Assembly: GCF_001434255.1 (NCBI RefSeq)
Contig: NZ_AZEY01000020.1
Span: forward strand, 180,028-244,027
From: Lentilactobacillus diolivorans DSM 14421
Lineage (GTDB): Bacteria; Bacillota; Bacilli; Lactobacillales; Lactobacillaceae
Reading direction: 5' to 3'
Length of the DNA: 64,000 nt
Both the position numbers and the translations under genes were made by a program. The number at the start of each line of letters is the position of its first letter. Position 1 is the first letter of the stretch. Below are positions 45,548 to 54,721 of the stretch, in pieces. The notes under the pieces were generated by a model. The model worked only from the letters and a program-made list of their open reading frames with translations. It made no database searches and was not told where the DNA came from.

Positions 45548-46459
45548 TTAGTTTTTTACTTTTGAGGGATCCTCACTAAATAGTAAATCGCGGATATAAT
45601 CAACGGGCATATCTTCACCAGTCCAAAGCTTAAATGCTTCGGCACCTTGTTCTAGCATCATACCAAGACCGTTGAAAACATGATCAACTCCGGCTTCTTG
45701 GGCAACAGTCATTAATTTGGTTGTTCGTGGTGCATAGACTGTATCGTAAACAATCATGTCTTTATGGAACCATGAGGGATCACTGACCAACGTTTTGTCT
45801 TCTAGTGGCTTCATGCCAACCCCGGTTGCATCACAATAAATTCTAGAGTCAGCCAGTTCACGTTTAAAAGCATCTTGATCAGCTAAATCATATAAAGTTG
45901 CTTTACAATCAGTATTTTTATTAATGATATCAACATTGCGTTTAGCGTTTTCCCATTCAGCATCTCGAATATTAAATAATGACATTTCTTTAACACCATC
46001 AGTTGCAGCTTGAATTGCAACCGCTGTTCCAGCACCACCAGCACCGGAGATAGTCATTTTCTCACCAGTGATATCCAAATTTTCATCTTCAAGTGACTTC
46101 ATAAATCCTGTCCCATCAGTCGTGTATCCCGTTAAGACACCGTTGTCATTTACAATTGTATTAACTGCCCCAACCATTTTGGCAACTGGATCTAATTTAT
46201 CAAGCAGTGGGATTACCTTTTGCTTGTTCGGCATCGAAATATTTGAACCACGCATTCCTAATGATCGAATCGCTTGAATAGCATTAGGCAATTCTTTATT
46301 ACCAACCTCAAATGCTAAGTATGCATAATTAAGCCCTAATTTAACAAACGAAGTATTGTGCATTGTTGGTGACATTGAATGACGAATTGGGTATGCCATT
46401 AATCCGATTAAAATTGTGTGTCCATCGATCCGGTCTGCAACGTTCTGATTGTCAGCCAT
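45548..46459 (-). CDS. Shikimate/quinate dehydrogenase (AroE/YdiB family)
   Basis: A 303-residue NAD(P)-dependent dehydrogenase for shikimate or quinate. The substrate serines are Ser28 and Ser30 (RHSMSPTMHN), the catalytic Lys79 is in SMPNKQK and Asp115 in TTDGTGF. The dinucleotide loop GAGGAGTAVA is followed by FNIRD, where biosynthetic AroE has NRT with a phosphate-binding Arg; the Asp-containing version is closer to YdiB-type enzymes. The ATG at 46459 follows AAAGGAAG. It is not with the aro biosynthetic genes but with transport and reductase genes, which points to catabolism or electron disposal. Confidence 0.88.
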   Translation of the reverse strand: MADNQNVADRIDGHTILIGLMAYPIRHSMSPTMHNTSFVKLGLNYAYLAFEVGNKELPNAIQAIRSLGMRGSNISMPNKQKVIPLLDKLDPVAKMVGAVNTIVNDNGVLTGYTTDGTGFMKSLEDENLDITGEKMTISGAGGAGTAVAIQAATDGVKEMSLFNIRDAEWENAKRNVDIINKNTDCKATLYDLADQDAFKRELADSRIYCDATGVGMKPLEDKTLVSDPSWFHKDMIVYDTVYAPRTTKLMTVAQEAGVDHVFNGLGMMLEQGAEAFKLWTGEDMPVDYIRDLLFSEDPSKVKN

Positions 46460-46580
46460 AGTTGAAAACTTCCTTTCAAATCTTCTGTATTTGTTCAACT
46501 TTTCATAATCTATTATAGAGATGAAAACGGTTAAAAAACATAAACTAACGTACCTTTATTAATAGATGCTCTCTATGAGT

Positions 46581-46769
46581 ATTATCAATCACCAAGATAT
46601 TTAGTTATTGATAATTAGATGTTTAATAAATGTAATTCTTAATTTTCGTGCAATGTAAACGCTGACTATTTTCAACATCAAAAAAATTTTCTCGAACTTT
46701 AATCGACCCTAAATTACTTATCAACGATATTCTACTTGACAAACAAATCAATCTGATTAACTTGTTTGT
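46581..46769. other. Two inverted repeats in the divergent aroE-mrr interval
   Basis: The interval 46460-46933 has no gene. It holds ATTATCAAT (46581-46589) with its exact complement (46607-46615), and a 15-base imperfect pair ACAAACAAATCAATC / GATTAACTTGTTTGT (46739-46753, 46755-46769). The first could be a regulator site for the dehydrogenase gene; the second lies toward mrr. Confidence 0.4.
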
Positions 46770-46933
46770 GATTTTTCAAACACCGATATGAGAAGGAGTT
46801 AGCAGTTAAAGATATTCTGCTACTAGTTTCTTCTTCGAACACTTATTTTTAAATTCTGAAGGCCTATACTTTGCCTCGTCTAATTAAAATGAATGCTATA
46901 CTAAAGAAAAATCAAGGATTCGAGGGCGTCAAT

Positions 46934-47881
46934 ATGATGATAAATCAAAACATTGCAGGGCTCCCAAGCTGGGATCAAACAATTGCTATGACTTTACAAG
47001 TAATCAGCGAAAGGGACTTATGGAAAAGAAATGATTTAAGAAAAGTCGTAGCAGATCAATTTAATCTTCCCGAAAAAACTCGGAATCGCACTTATCCAAA
47101 TAATCCCGATGTTCCAATCGTTGAAAGCCGCATTGGCTGGACACTTAGCGATTTAGCCATTGGTGGATTAATTACTCGACCTCACCGCGGTGTTTATCAA
47201 ATCACCGACCTTGGTAGTCAGATGCTCTCAAAATATGGAAAACATTTAACGAGAAATGAGGTTTATCAATTACCTTTATTTCAGGAGCATCAAAGAGAAG
47301 TTGAGGAACGACGATCCCGAAAAGCAACTATGTCGCAAGCGTCAGAAAACACGACAAATGACCCAGAGGATATTTTTAATTTGCTTGCTCAAAAAACAAA
47401 AGATTATAATATTGAAGTGACAACCAAACTACGCCAACAGATTATTGATAGTGACCCAGTCTTTTTTGAACACTTAGTCGTTAAATTACTTTCAAAAATG
47501 GGATACAAGGGCCCTAATGGTAGTGCCACTGTGACACCAATTAGTAACGATGGCGGCATCGATGGCATTATTAACCAAGATCCGCTTGGAACAAGTACCG
47601 TTTATCTGCAAGCCAAACGCTATTCAAAAGACAACACCGTACAACGACCTCAAATTCAATCCTTCTATGGTGCTCTTCAGGGTAAAGGCGCTCAACGAGG
47701 CGTGTTTATCACAACTTCCCGCTTTTCTCCATCAGCTGCAGATTATGCCAGACGCTTTTCAATTGTTCTAATTGACGGTCTTACTCTTACTGATCTCATG
47801 CTTGAATACGAAGTGGGTGTTCAGGTTAAGCACGACTATAAGTTATATGAAATTGATGATGACTTCTTTAATCTTGACTAG
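46934..47881 (+). CDS. Mrr-family restriction endonuclease
   Basis: A 315-residue protein with an N-terminal Mrr_N winged-helix domain (residues 1-105, including GWTLSDLAIGGLI and RGVYQITDLG) and a C-terminal Mrr_cat PD-(D/E)XK domain. The latter shows FEHLVVKLLSKMGY, NDGGIDGII with the metal-binding Asp, VYLQAKRYS as the QxK part and RGVFITTSRFS. Mrr enzymes cut methylated foreign DNA and act without a partner methylase; none is in the window. I chose the ATG at 46934, preceded by GAGGG. Confidence 0.9.
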   Translation: MMINQNIAGLPSWDQTIAMTLQVISERDLWKRNDLRKVVADQFNLPEKTRNRTYPNNPDVPIVESRIGWTLSDLAIGGLITRPHRGVYQITDLGSQMLSKYGKHLTRNEVYQLPLFQEHQREVEERRSRKATMSQASENTTNDPEDIFNLLAQKTKDYNIEVTTKLRQQIIDSDPVFFEHLVVKLLSKMGYKGPNGSATVTPISNDGGIDGIINQDPLGTSTVYLQAKRYSKDNTVQRPQIQSFYGALQGKGAQRGVFITTSRFSPSAADYARRFSIVLIDGLTLTDLMLEYEVGVQVKHDYKLYEIDDDFFNLD

Positions 47882-47980
47882 CACTGAAACTTCACTAAAT
47901 CAATTCGTTCTGATTATCAAACTCGTAGTATAATCAACCTCAATAGCATCATTGATAACCATTTAAAAGGAAGATTACAT

Positions 47981-48859
47981 ATGAAGATTCAAGAAGGATA
48001 CATGCCATTTCACGGATACAAAACATACTATCGAATTGTTGGTGAGCCAAGTAAAGACAAAGCCCCACTCTTACTTATTCACGGTGGCCCCGGATCTTCG
48101 CACAACTATTTCGAATTAATCGATGACTACGCAAACACTGGTCGCCAGCTCATTATGTATGACCAAGTTGGCTGTGGTAAATCATCCATTCCAGATGACG
48201 AATCCGTTTATGTCAAAGAAACTTGGGCAGAAGAACTCATCGCATTACGAAAGTATCTTCACCTAAATGAAATCCATATGCTTGGTCAATCCTGGGGCGG
48301 CATGCTGGAAATGTACTACTTAACCAGCTTTGATCCTCAGGGGATTAAGAGTGTCATGATTGATGGTTCCCCTGCCTCAATTAAATTATGGATCCAAGAA
48401 CAACACCGGTTGATTAAATATCTGAGTTATGAAGATCGTCAGGCCATTGCCGAAGCTGAAAAAACGGGTGATTTCACCGGCCCCAAATATTTAGCCGCTA
48501 ATGACCGCTATATGGAACGTTATTGCTGGGATGACCCGGATGAAAATTCGCCAGAACCTTTAAGACGACCGACTAATGGAAAAAAAGCCAGTCTAATCGC
48601 TGAAGGGCCCAACGAATTTACCGAAAACGGGACAATTAGTGATTTTGACGTCACCGATCAGCTTAAAAATGTCCACGTCCCCGTTTTGGTCACCAGCGGG
48701 ACTGATGACCTGTGCACCCCTTTAATTGCCAAATCAGTCTATGATCATATTCCAGGTGCTAAATGGCACTTGTTTGCCAATAGTCGACACTTGGCACTGT
48801 TGGATCAGCACGACGAATTTATTAATGTGTTAGATAACTGGCTAAGCCAAAATGACTAG
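47981..48859 (+). CDS. Proline iminopeptidase-type alpha/beta-hydrolase (S33)
   Basis: A 292-residue S33 peptidase. LLIHGGPGSSHNY is the oxyanion HGGPG motif, GQSWGGML holds the nucleophile Ser, TSGTDDLCTP has the Asp and NSRHLALLDQ the His. These enzymes release N-terminal proline or other residues from small peptides in the cytosol; some members are amino-acid amidases. It stands alone behind AAGGAAG and ends in a strong terminator. Confidence 0.9.
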   Translation: MKIQEGYMPFHGYKTYYRIVGEPSKDKAPLLLIHGGPGSSHNYFELIDDYANTGRQLIMYDQVGCGKSSIPDDESVYVKETWAEELIALRKYLHLNEIHMLGQSWGGMLEMYYLTSFDPQGIKSVMIDGSPASIKLWIQEQHRLIKYLSYEDRQAIAEAEKTGDFTGPKYLAANDRYMERYCWDDPDENSPEPLRRPTNGKKASLIAEGPNEFTENGTISDFDVTDQLKNVHVPVLVTSGTDDLCTPLIAKSVYDHIPGAKWHLFANSRHLALLDQHDEFINVLDNWLSQND

Positions 48860-48865
48860 TTGAAC

Positions 48866-48929
48866 AAAAAACGATCATTAATGTCTTTGAGGTATACCTC
48901 ACTTTAAATAGACATTAGTGATCGTTTTT
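48866..48929. terminator. Bidirectional terminator
   Basis: AAAAACGATCATTAATGTCT and AGACATTAGTGATCGTTTTT form a 20-base stem with one G-T/mismatch, with A and T runs at the outer ends. It separates the convergent peptidase and flavoprotein genes. A nested smaller hairpin (GAGGTATACCTC) is in the loop. Confidence 0.9.
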
Positions 48930-48957
48930 CTTATTATCAATTATTTTTTAATTAGCT

Positions 48958-51276
48958 TTATGAAACACTGACCGATTTCTCCTCAACCTCTGAAGCTGCA
49001 ATGTACTTCATAAAGTTGTCAAAACACTGTTTCAAGAAATCTTCACTGCCTGCATCAACCAAATTGTCATTTTCATCAAACTGGTTGGCAGCCTGTGGCA
49101 ACATAAATTCGTTTCCTGGCATAATACTTGCATCTACTCCAGGAGCATCTAAAATCTGACGTAAGTTCATCTGAGCTCGAACGGTTCCCTGAATCCCCAA
49201 TGACGTCCCAACAATCATAACTGGTTTATCCTTAAATGGATGTTCAGCACATGATAACCATTCAATCGTGCTCTTCAGCGCAGCAGGAATCGCATGGTCG
49301 TACTCCGGAACCGCAATGACAACGCCGTCTGATTCTTCAATTGTATTTGCAAGTTCCTTGACAGCCAATGGTTCATCATTCATCAGATCTTCATTAAACA
49401 ACGGAATGTCTTTGATTTCATGAATTTCAAAATCAGCTTCTGAATCAAACAAATTCTTCATTGCGTTTAACAAGCGACGATTATATGACTTCGAAGCATT
49501 AGTGCCAACAATGGCGGTAATCTTCTTATCATCAGACTCTTCAACCTTATGCTGATTAGCGTTTTGCGTAGCCGAGGCACCAGCAACGTATCCGGATGAG
49601 ATCCCCCATGTATTCATCATACTTGGCATCGAATCATGACCATTGGCACCACCAACAACCTCACCAGCACCAAAATAGTTGGCAACGGGTTGGTTTTGCT
49701 TGTCAATCAGTTCAAGATTCTTAGGATCAGCGGAATACCCACCCAAGGTTGTCGCAAATCGGGCACATTGTTCAATCAAATAGTAAGTGTGACCTTCATA
49801 TTCGTGCAAATATTGTTTATCACGGCCGAATTCGGGGTCCTTACCATCCTTAGCAAAGTTTTGATAATTATCAACGGTTCTTTCGAGATTGGTAACATTG
49901 ATCCCAGCTTTTTTAGCAACGTCGTCTAATGATCCTTTAACAAATACGGGCCGGTTATCTTGATCCTCAAAGAACTTTTTGATTTCATTTTCCGTGAAAT
50001 CATGTAAAACAAGCAGTTGATAGACTTCTTTCCAAGTCCGTTCATCCATCAACAAGTATGCAATTTTATCAGATTGGTTAAGAATGGCATCCCTAAAGGT
50101 TGTATAAACATCCGATTCATTAACAATTCGTTTCCCATCTGAGTTAACGTAAATGGATCCCATATCGGTTGCCTTTTTAGACGCATACGTGGTTAATTTA
50201 GCAATTCCCGGTTCAACTTGAACCCCATGTGGATAGACTTTGTACCAATCCAGGTTGTGAGTCTTTAAATTCAGATCTTCATTAAAGACATAAGCATCCC
50301 CGGTCGACGTCATTGGACCGTAGTAATCAATCCCCTTGCTTTCAGGACCACGCATCTGTTTATTGGCACCATAGCCACCAGCGGCTAGAACGAGTGAAGC
50401 TGCTTTGATCTTAACCGTTTCGTTATCAGCTTCAGCAGTTAATCCATTAACTCGCCCCTTGCTATCAAAGGTTAATCCTTCAACTCGGGTGCCAAGAAGG
50501 ATTTTACCGCCCTTGGCCTCAAACGCTTTAGAAACTTTTTGAATGAATTCATAAGAGCTGGCTGTTGGTAATTCAATTTGACGTTCAACTGAATGTTCCG
50601 GAGTTTGGGTTTGCGCTTTCTGATAGTCCAAGCCAGCAAATTCACTGATAAAATCAATAGCCGGACCAATATTGTGAGCCATTAAATGCGTTAATTGCGG
50701 CAAATTAGTGTGCTTGCATTCAACTGCAACATCGTTAGCAAGTCGTTCTGGTGAATCCTGCTGATCAATTTGTTTGCCAAAAATTCGTTCAGCAACTTTT
50801 GAGCCGGTTCCGGTCACGTTGGAACCATTTAAAATAGTAGCGCCACCCAAATACCCATTCTTTTCAACTAACACTACTTTCTGGCCGAGGGAAAGGGCGC
50901 GACAAGCGGCGACCAAGCCAGCTTCGCCACCACCAATTACCGCAACGTCCGTCCTGATGCGAGTCGTCTGGTGTTTCGCGTTTTTCTTAGCTACTGGTGT
51001 AAGCTGAACATTTTCGTTTTTAACTGCTTTCTTGGCAGAATCTAAAATTGCTTGGGTCATCACTGTCGCACCACTTACTGCATCGACATCAAATGACTGC
51101 TGAGAAATAATATTTTGTTTTAATTTATCAATCACTTGGTTGAAAATTCCAGAGGTTTCAGAATGTTTCAAGATCTTTAAATCCTCAACCTTATTGTCAT
51201 CGACGTCAACTTCATAATTAATAATGCCATTATGGCCCATTGCCTGACCTTTAATTTGCTTTTCTGTATGACTCAT
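48958..51276 (-). CDS. Three-domain flavoprotein reductase: FMN_bind - FAD_binding_2 - FMN_red
   Basis: A 772-residue soluble enzyme. Residues 10-90 are an FMN_bind domain with DAVSGATVMT, the motif whose Thr71 is flavinylated by ApbE. Residues 108-570 are a fumarate-reductase-like FAD domain (VIGGGEAGLVAACRA). Residues 585-765 are an NAD(P)H:FMN reductase (PLFNEDLMND, VPEYDHAIPAALKSTIEW). Layout resembles lactobacillus HcrB hydroxycinnamate reductase and NADH:acrylate reductases. The fumarate-binding residues are missing: no TRGEG, FATTLGG in place of HYTMGG, GHDSMPS in place of NNRIGGNS. It should therefore reduce another unsaturated acid; the aroD/aroE context suggests a shikimate-derived or cinnamate-type substrate. 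The ATG at 51276 follows AGGAGT; it overlaps apbE. Confidence 0.88.
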   Translation of the reverse strand: MSHTEKQIKGQAMGHNGIINYEVDVDDNKVEDLKILKHSETSGIFNQVIDKLKQNIISQQSFDVDAVSGATVMTQAILDSAKKAVKNENVQLTPVAKKNAKHQTTRIRTDVAVIGGGEAGLVAACRALSLGQKVVLVEKNGYLGGATILNGSNVTGTGSKVAERIFGKQIDQQDSPERLANDVAVECKHTNLPQLTHLMAHNIGPAIDFISEFAGLDYQKAQTQTPEHSVERQIELPTASSYEFIQKVSKAFEAKGGKILLGTRVEGLTFDSKGRVNGLTAEADNETVKIKAASLVLAAGGYGANKQMRGPESKGIDYYGPMTSTGDAYVFNEDLNLKTHNLDWYKVYPHGVQVEPGIAKLTTYASKKATDMGSIYVNSDGKRIVNESDVYTTFRDAILNQSDKIAYLLMDERTWKEVYQLLVLHDFTENEIKKFFEDQDNRPVFVKGSLDDVAKKAGINVTNLERTVDNYQNFAKDGKDPEFGRDKQYLHEYEGHTYYLIEQCARFATTLGGYSADPKNLELIDKQNQPVANYFGAGEVVGGANGHDSMPSMMNTWGISSGYVAGASATQNANQHKVEESDDKKITAIVGTNASKSYNRRLLNAMKNLFDSEADFEIHEIKDIPLFNEDLMNDEPLAVKELANTIEESDGVVIAVPEYDHAIPAALKSTIEWLSCAEHPFKDKPVMIVGTSLGIQGTVRAQMNLRQILDAPGVDASIMPGNEFMLPQAANQFDENDNLVDAGSEDFLKQCFDNFMKYIAASEVEEKSVSVS

Positions 51277-52231
51277 ATCCATACACTCCTTCTCTCTGCT
51301 TTTCCAACCCATTTGTTGTGATTAATTCATTATTTTGATTAACAAAAATTGCTTCGACATTTGGCAGCTGATCAACCAATTGTTTGCCCCGCTGACTACC
51401 GCGGAAAAAACAAACTGTTGACAAGACCTCAGCCAATTCAGAATTATCCGTAATGATTGTGACTTGAACCACATCACTTTTTTCTGGATATCCCGTTTGA
51501 GGGTTTAAAATATGATGGTAGATGTGATTACCAATTTTGAAATATCGTTCTCGAATTCCTGAAGTCACAAACGTTTTTGCAGTTGTATGAACGACAGCCA
51601 ATGACCGACCATCTTCATATCGTGGGTCACGAATCCCAATCCCCCATAAACTATTAGCTGCTAGCGGATTTTGGCCAAGAACTTGAACGTTGCCACCCAA
51701 ATTGATAATGCCACTCGTAACACCATGATTCGCCAATCGATGAATAATTTGATCGGCAAAGTATCCTTTTGCAATTGCGCCCAAATCTAGCTGCATTCCT
51801 TTTTTAGTTAAATAAACGGTTCGTTGCTTCTGATTTAATCGAACTTCATCTAGATGAATCAATTTCAAATCGTGATCAATTTCATCCTGACTTGGAATTT
51901 GATGACCGCCGAAGCCGATTTTCCAAGTTTTCACCAAGGGACCAATCAAAACATTAAAGCTGTCTGAATATTCCTTGGAATATGCTACAGCATCCGTAAT
52001 AAGTCCAAAACATTTCTTAGAAACCTTTACCGACTGTTTGCCGGCATTTTGATTAATCTTTGCCAAGACTGAATCAGGACGATTTGCGGAAAATACCTGA
52101 TCCATTTGTTGGAGATAATCGTAAACATCAAAGACAGCCGAATCATTCTTTTCAAATAGTGTTAAAGAGATAATTGTCCCCATCATTGGAAATTGTGAGA
52201 TATACTTTTTATGTTTAGTTGCGTTTGACAT
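51251..52231 (-). CDS. apbE: ApbE-type FAD:protein FMN transferase
   Basis: ApbE moves FMN from FAD onto a Thr or Ser of a target protein. The 326-residue protein has DLGAIAKGYFAD, INLGGNVQVLG and ILNPQTGYP, all conserved in the family. There is no lipoprotein signal, so it acts in the cytosol. It overlaps the flavoprotein gene, whose FMN_bind domain carries an acceptor motif, so it almost certainly flavinylates that protein. The ATG at 52231 follows AGGAGA. Confidence 0.93.
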   Translation of the reverse strand: MSNATKHKKYISQFPMMGTIISLTLFEKNDSAVFDVYDYLQQMDQVFSANRPDSVLAKINQNAGKQSVKVSKKCFGLITDAVAYSKEYSDSFNVLIGPLVKTWKIGFGGHQIPSQDEIDHDLKLIHLDEVRLNQKQRTVYLTKKGMQLDLGAIAKGYFADQIIHRLANHGVTSGIINLGGNVQVLGQNPLAANSLWGIGIRDPRYEDGRSLAVVHTTAKTFVTSGIRERYFKIGNHIYHHILNPQTGYPEKSDVVQVTIITDNSELAEVLSTVCFFRGSQRGKQLVDQLPNVEAIFVNQNNELITTNGLEKQREGVYGYESYRKAN

Positions 52232-52264
52232 CAACGATCATCTCCTAGTCACCACGATCTATCA

Positions 52265-53026
52265 TTAACCAAGTTTTAAATCATTCAAATCATGACGCAA
52301 ATCATCTAATGAAATTTGTCCAGGGGCCGAAACAGCTCCAACCGCACCAAATGTTAAGCATGAGCCAAAGACTTCACCAGAAATTCTTGAAACCTTTCCC
52401 AAATCTCCCATCGACATCGTGATAATCGGTTGTGCCAGTAACGAACTTGCCCGGTTAGTCGCATTTAAAAGTGTTAAAACATCCGCCGCGCTTTGCGGCA
52501 TAACGGCCATTTTCGCTATGTCAGCTCCAAGCTCGGTCATGCTGGTCAAACGACTGACAATATCATCTTCACTTGGCGTTTTATCAAAATCGTGATTACT
52601 CATAATTACAGCAACATTATTTGCATGGGCTTTGTCAACTGTGGCCTTTACCTGATCTTCATCATGAAAACGTTCAACATCTAAAGCGTCTGTATAGTCA
52701 CCATTGATCACATCGGCACAGATTTTAAAATATGCCCGATCATCGAGTGACAATTCGCCACCCTCACCTTTTGTTCTAAATGTGGTAAGAAGTGCAAGGT
52801 CCCCGAGAACTTGACGGAGTTGGGTACCAGTGTCGGTAAGCTGATCCGGGTTAGTGACTCCCTCAAAGAAATCAATTCGCCATTCGACAACGTCCGGTTG
52901 CTTTTCAGCAATTGTTTTTGCTTGATCAATAATGTCGCTTTGGGTTTTACCAGTAATCGGAACCGCAATTTTGGGTCGTCCACTACCAAGTGTGAGTTTT
53001 CTTAAGTTAACAGTTTTACTTGTCAC
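52265..53026 (-). CDS. aroD: Type I 3-dehydroquinate dehydratase
   Basis: Interconverts 3-dehydroquinate and 3-dehydroshikimate by a Schiff base. The 253-residue TIM barrel has the catalytic His145 (SNHDFDKTP) and the imine-forming Lys172 (IAKMAVMP), matching His143 and Lys170 of the Salmonella enzyme. The start is a GTG with GGGGAA upstream. It is the first gene of an operon with apbE and the flavoprotein reductase, apart from aromatic biosynthesis genes. Confidence 0.93.
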   Translation of the reverse strand: MTSKTVNLRKLTLGSGRPKIAVPITGKTQSDIIDQAKTIAEKQPDVVEWRIDFFEGVTNPDQLTDTGTQLRQVLGDLALLTTFRTKGEGGELSLDDRAYFKICADVINGDYTDALDVERFHDEDQVKATVDKAHANNVAVIMSNHDFDKTPSEDDIVSRLTSMTELGADIAKMAVMPQSAADVLTLLNATNRASSLLAQPIITMSMGDLGKVSRISGEVFGSCLTFGAVGAVSAPGQISLDDLRHDLNDLKLG

Positions 53027-53163
53027 GATAACGTTCCCCTTTCAACTTTTAAGGCCAAAATCTTCTTTTTTATAAACGCTTACATTAGCCAACTTGTTAC
53101 TCAATTCACTTGAAATCTTATCATCATCACGTATCATAATAAATAACAATACTTTGATTAATT

Positions 53164-53179
53164 AATAGATAATGTCTAT
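53164..53179. promoter_or_regulatory. Candidate LysR-regulator site in the aroD-lysR divergent region
   Basis: ATAGA-TAATG-TCTAT is a short dyad that fits the T-N11-A layout of LysR boxes. It lies in the 174-base gap between the divergent aroD and lysR genes, just before the lysR ribosome site. Confidence 0.35.
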
Positions 53180-53200
53180 TAGTTAGGAAGGAACCCATTT

Positions 53201-54130
53201 ATGAATTTACGACATTTAATTTTCTTTCGCGAATTAGCCCACACACAACACATGGCCAGGGCCGCCGAAAATCTCGGTATTTCGCAGCCTTCCTTAAGTT
53301 ATGCAATTAAAAAGCTTGAATCAGAATTAGGCGTTCCACTCTTCGAACCAGAAGGCCGCAACATTCGATTAACGCCGCTGGGCAAAGTTTATTTAAAGTA
53401 CATTAATGAAAGTTTAGACATGCTGAGTGATGGTAATACCCTCATTAAAGAATTAATTAATCCGAATGAGGGCCACGTCAATCTCGGCTTCACCTATACC
53501 TTGGGTCAGCGATTAGTTCCTGAATTACTCACGGAATTTAAAAAGAATCCAGATAATGAAAAAATTTCATTCACGTTGGGTCAAAGTTACTCGGCTCATC
53601 TCCTGCAAGACTTGAATACTGAAAAATACGACATTGTCTTAAGCTCTCACGTGGATAAGTTAGGCGATCAGGATGCAGATCGACTTTTTAAATTTTATCC
53701 AATTGTCCAACAGGAAATTAAACTTGCAGTACCAGCTGGCCATCCCCTTGCCAAGAAGGAACACGTGGTATTAGCAGATCTCGGTAAGTATCCAATGATT
53801 ATTTTTTCACAAAATAGTGGCTTAAGACCTCTGATAGATAAAATCTTGGCACAAGAAGATGTTAGGCCGGAGATTACGTATCAAATCGAAGAAGATCATA
53901 CTATTGCCGGATTTGTGAAATATGGAATGGGAATCGCATTAATCCCCAACCTCCCGCAACTGGACACGAAAAAGGTGGTTTTAAGAACAATTGAGAATAA
54001 TGCCTTAAAACATGAATTGTTCTTGGCAATTAAGCGGGATCATTTTCTAACCCCGTCAGTGCAAAGATTTGAGCGTTTTGTTCGGGAGTACTGTCAAAAG
54101 CAGTTTACGGAGAAGGGAGTGTTTATTTAG
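53201..54130 (+). CDS. LysR-family transcriptional regulator
   Basis: A 309-residue LysR protein. The N-terminal helix-turn-helix spans about residues 16-40 (HMARAAENLGISQPSLSYAI), and the rest is the periplasmic-binding-like effector domain. The ATG follows AGGAAGG. It is divergent from aroD-apbE-flavoprotein, so it probably controls that operon, with quinate, shikimate or a related acid as a possible co-inducer. A large palindromic repeat starts six bases after its stop. Confidence 0.92.
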   Translation: MNLRHLIFFRELAHTQHMARAAENLGISQPSLSYAIKKLESELGVPLFEPEGRNIRLTPLGKVYLKYINESLDMLSDGNTLIKELINPNEGHVNLGFTYTLGQRLVPELLTEFKKNPDNEKISFTLGQSYSAHLLQDLNTEKYDIVLSSHVDKLGDQDADRLFKFYPIVQQEIKLAVPAGHPLAKKEHVVLADLGKYPMIIFSQNSGLRPLIDKILAQEDVRPEITYQIEEDHTIAGFVKYGMGIALIPNLPQLDTKKVVLRTIENNALKHELFLAIKRDHFLTPSVQRFERFVREYCQKQFTEKGVFI

Positions 54131-54135
54131 AAAGA

Positions 54136-54410
54136 GTGCGAAATGAGACGCTTTGATCCCGGCCGTATAAGGGTCCCTGGTAAATATTCCTGAATTTGGA
54201 ATGTTTACCAGGGACCCTTATACGGCCGGGATCAGTCTCATTTCGCACGTTTCAGCTATATAGCAATAACGCAGAAATATTACTGGCCTTAGAATATTTA
54301 GTTAAGTCAGTTATACGGCCAGGATCTGCTGGGACTCACACGTTTTGGCCATATAGCAATAACACAGGAATACTCTCAAATTCGGAATATTCAGTTGACT
54401 AGCTTATATA
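54136..54410. repeat. Large palindromic repeat followed by degenerate copies
   Basis: At 54136-54248 arms of 14 bases (GTGCGAAATGAGAC) and 36 bases (beginning GATCCCGGCCGTATAAGGG) pair with near-identical complements around TGAATTT. The next 160 bases hold decayed pieces: ATATAGCAATAAC occurs at about 54259 and again at 54352, and a partial TATACGGCCAGGATC at about 54310. The core matches the palindrome at 26009-26121. No gene is in this interval. Confidence 0.8.
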
Positions 54411-54588
54411 GCTCAAGCCCCCTCTTGAGCGTCCATTTTGATCAAGAAGTCACACCATAGTTGCTTAACCAATCACACCCATTTTTACCGTTCCTTTACC
54501 TTAATGCGGACAAAAAGTCTGGCCACAAAACAATTCCTTTGATTGTTAAAAAATTAAAAGAAATCAACAAATGATTTTGAAACTATTT

Positions 54589-54602
54589 TGTAAACGGTTA
54601 CA
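54589..54602 (+). promoter_or_regulatory. cre site upstream of the MFS carrier
   Basis: TGTAAACGGTTACA fits the CcpA consensus fully and is nearly palindromic. It lies 120 bases before the MFS start, so catabolite repression of that carrier is likely. Confidence 0.75.
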
Positions 54603-54721
54603 CTTGACATATGAAACATTTTCGTGTTTAATAGCTGTTATGATTGTTAATTATTGAACAATAGCCCTTACTGGCAAACATGCTACTCAATTCAAATCAT
54701 ATCAATGCAAGGGTGATAATT

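Noticed and set aside
48958..51276. Fumarate or urocanate reductase
   Set aside because: The fumarate-binding Arg/His set is replaced, and nothing in the context points to histidine catabolism.
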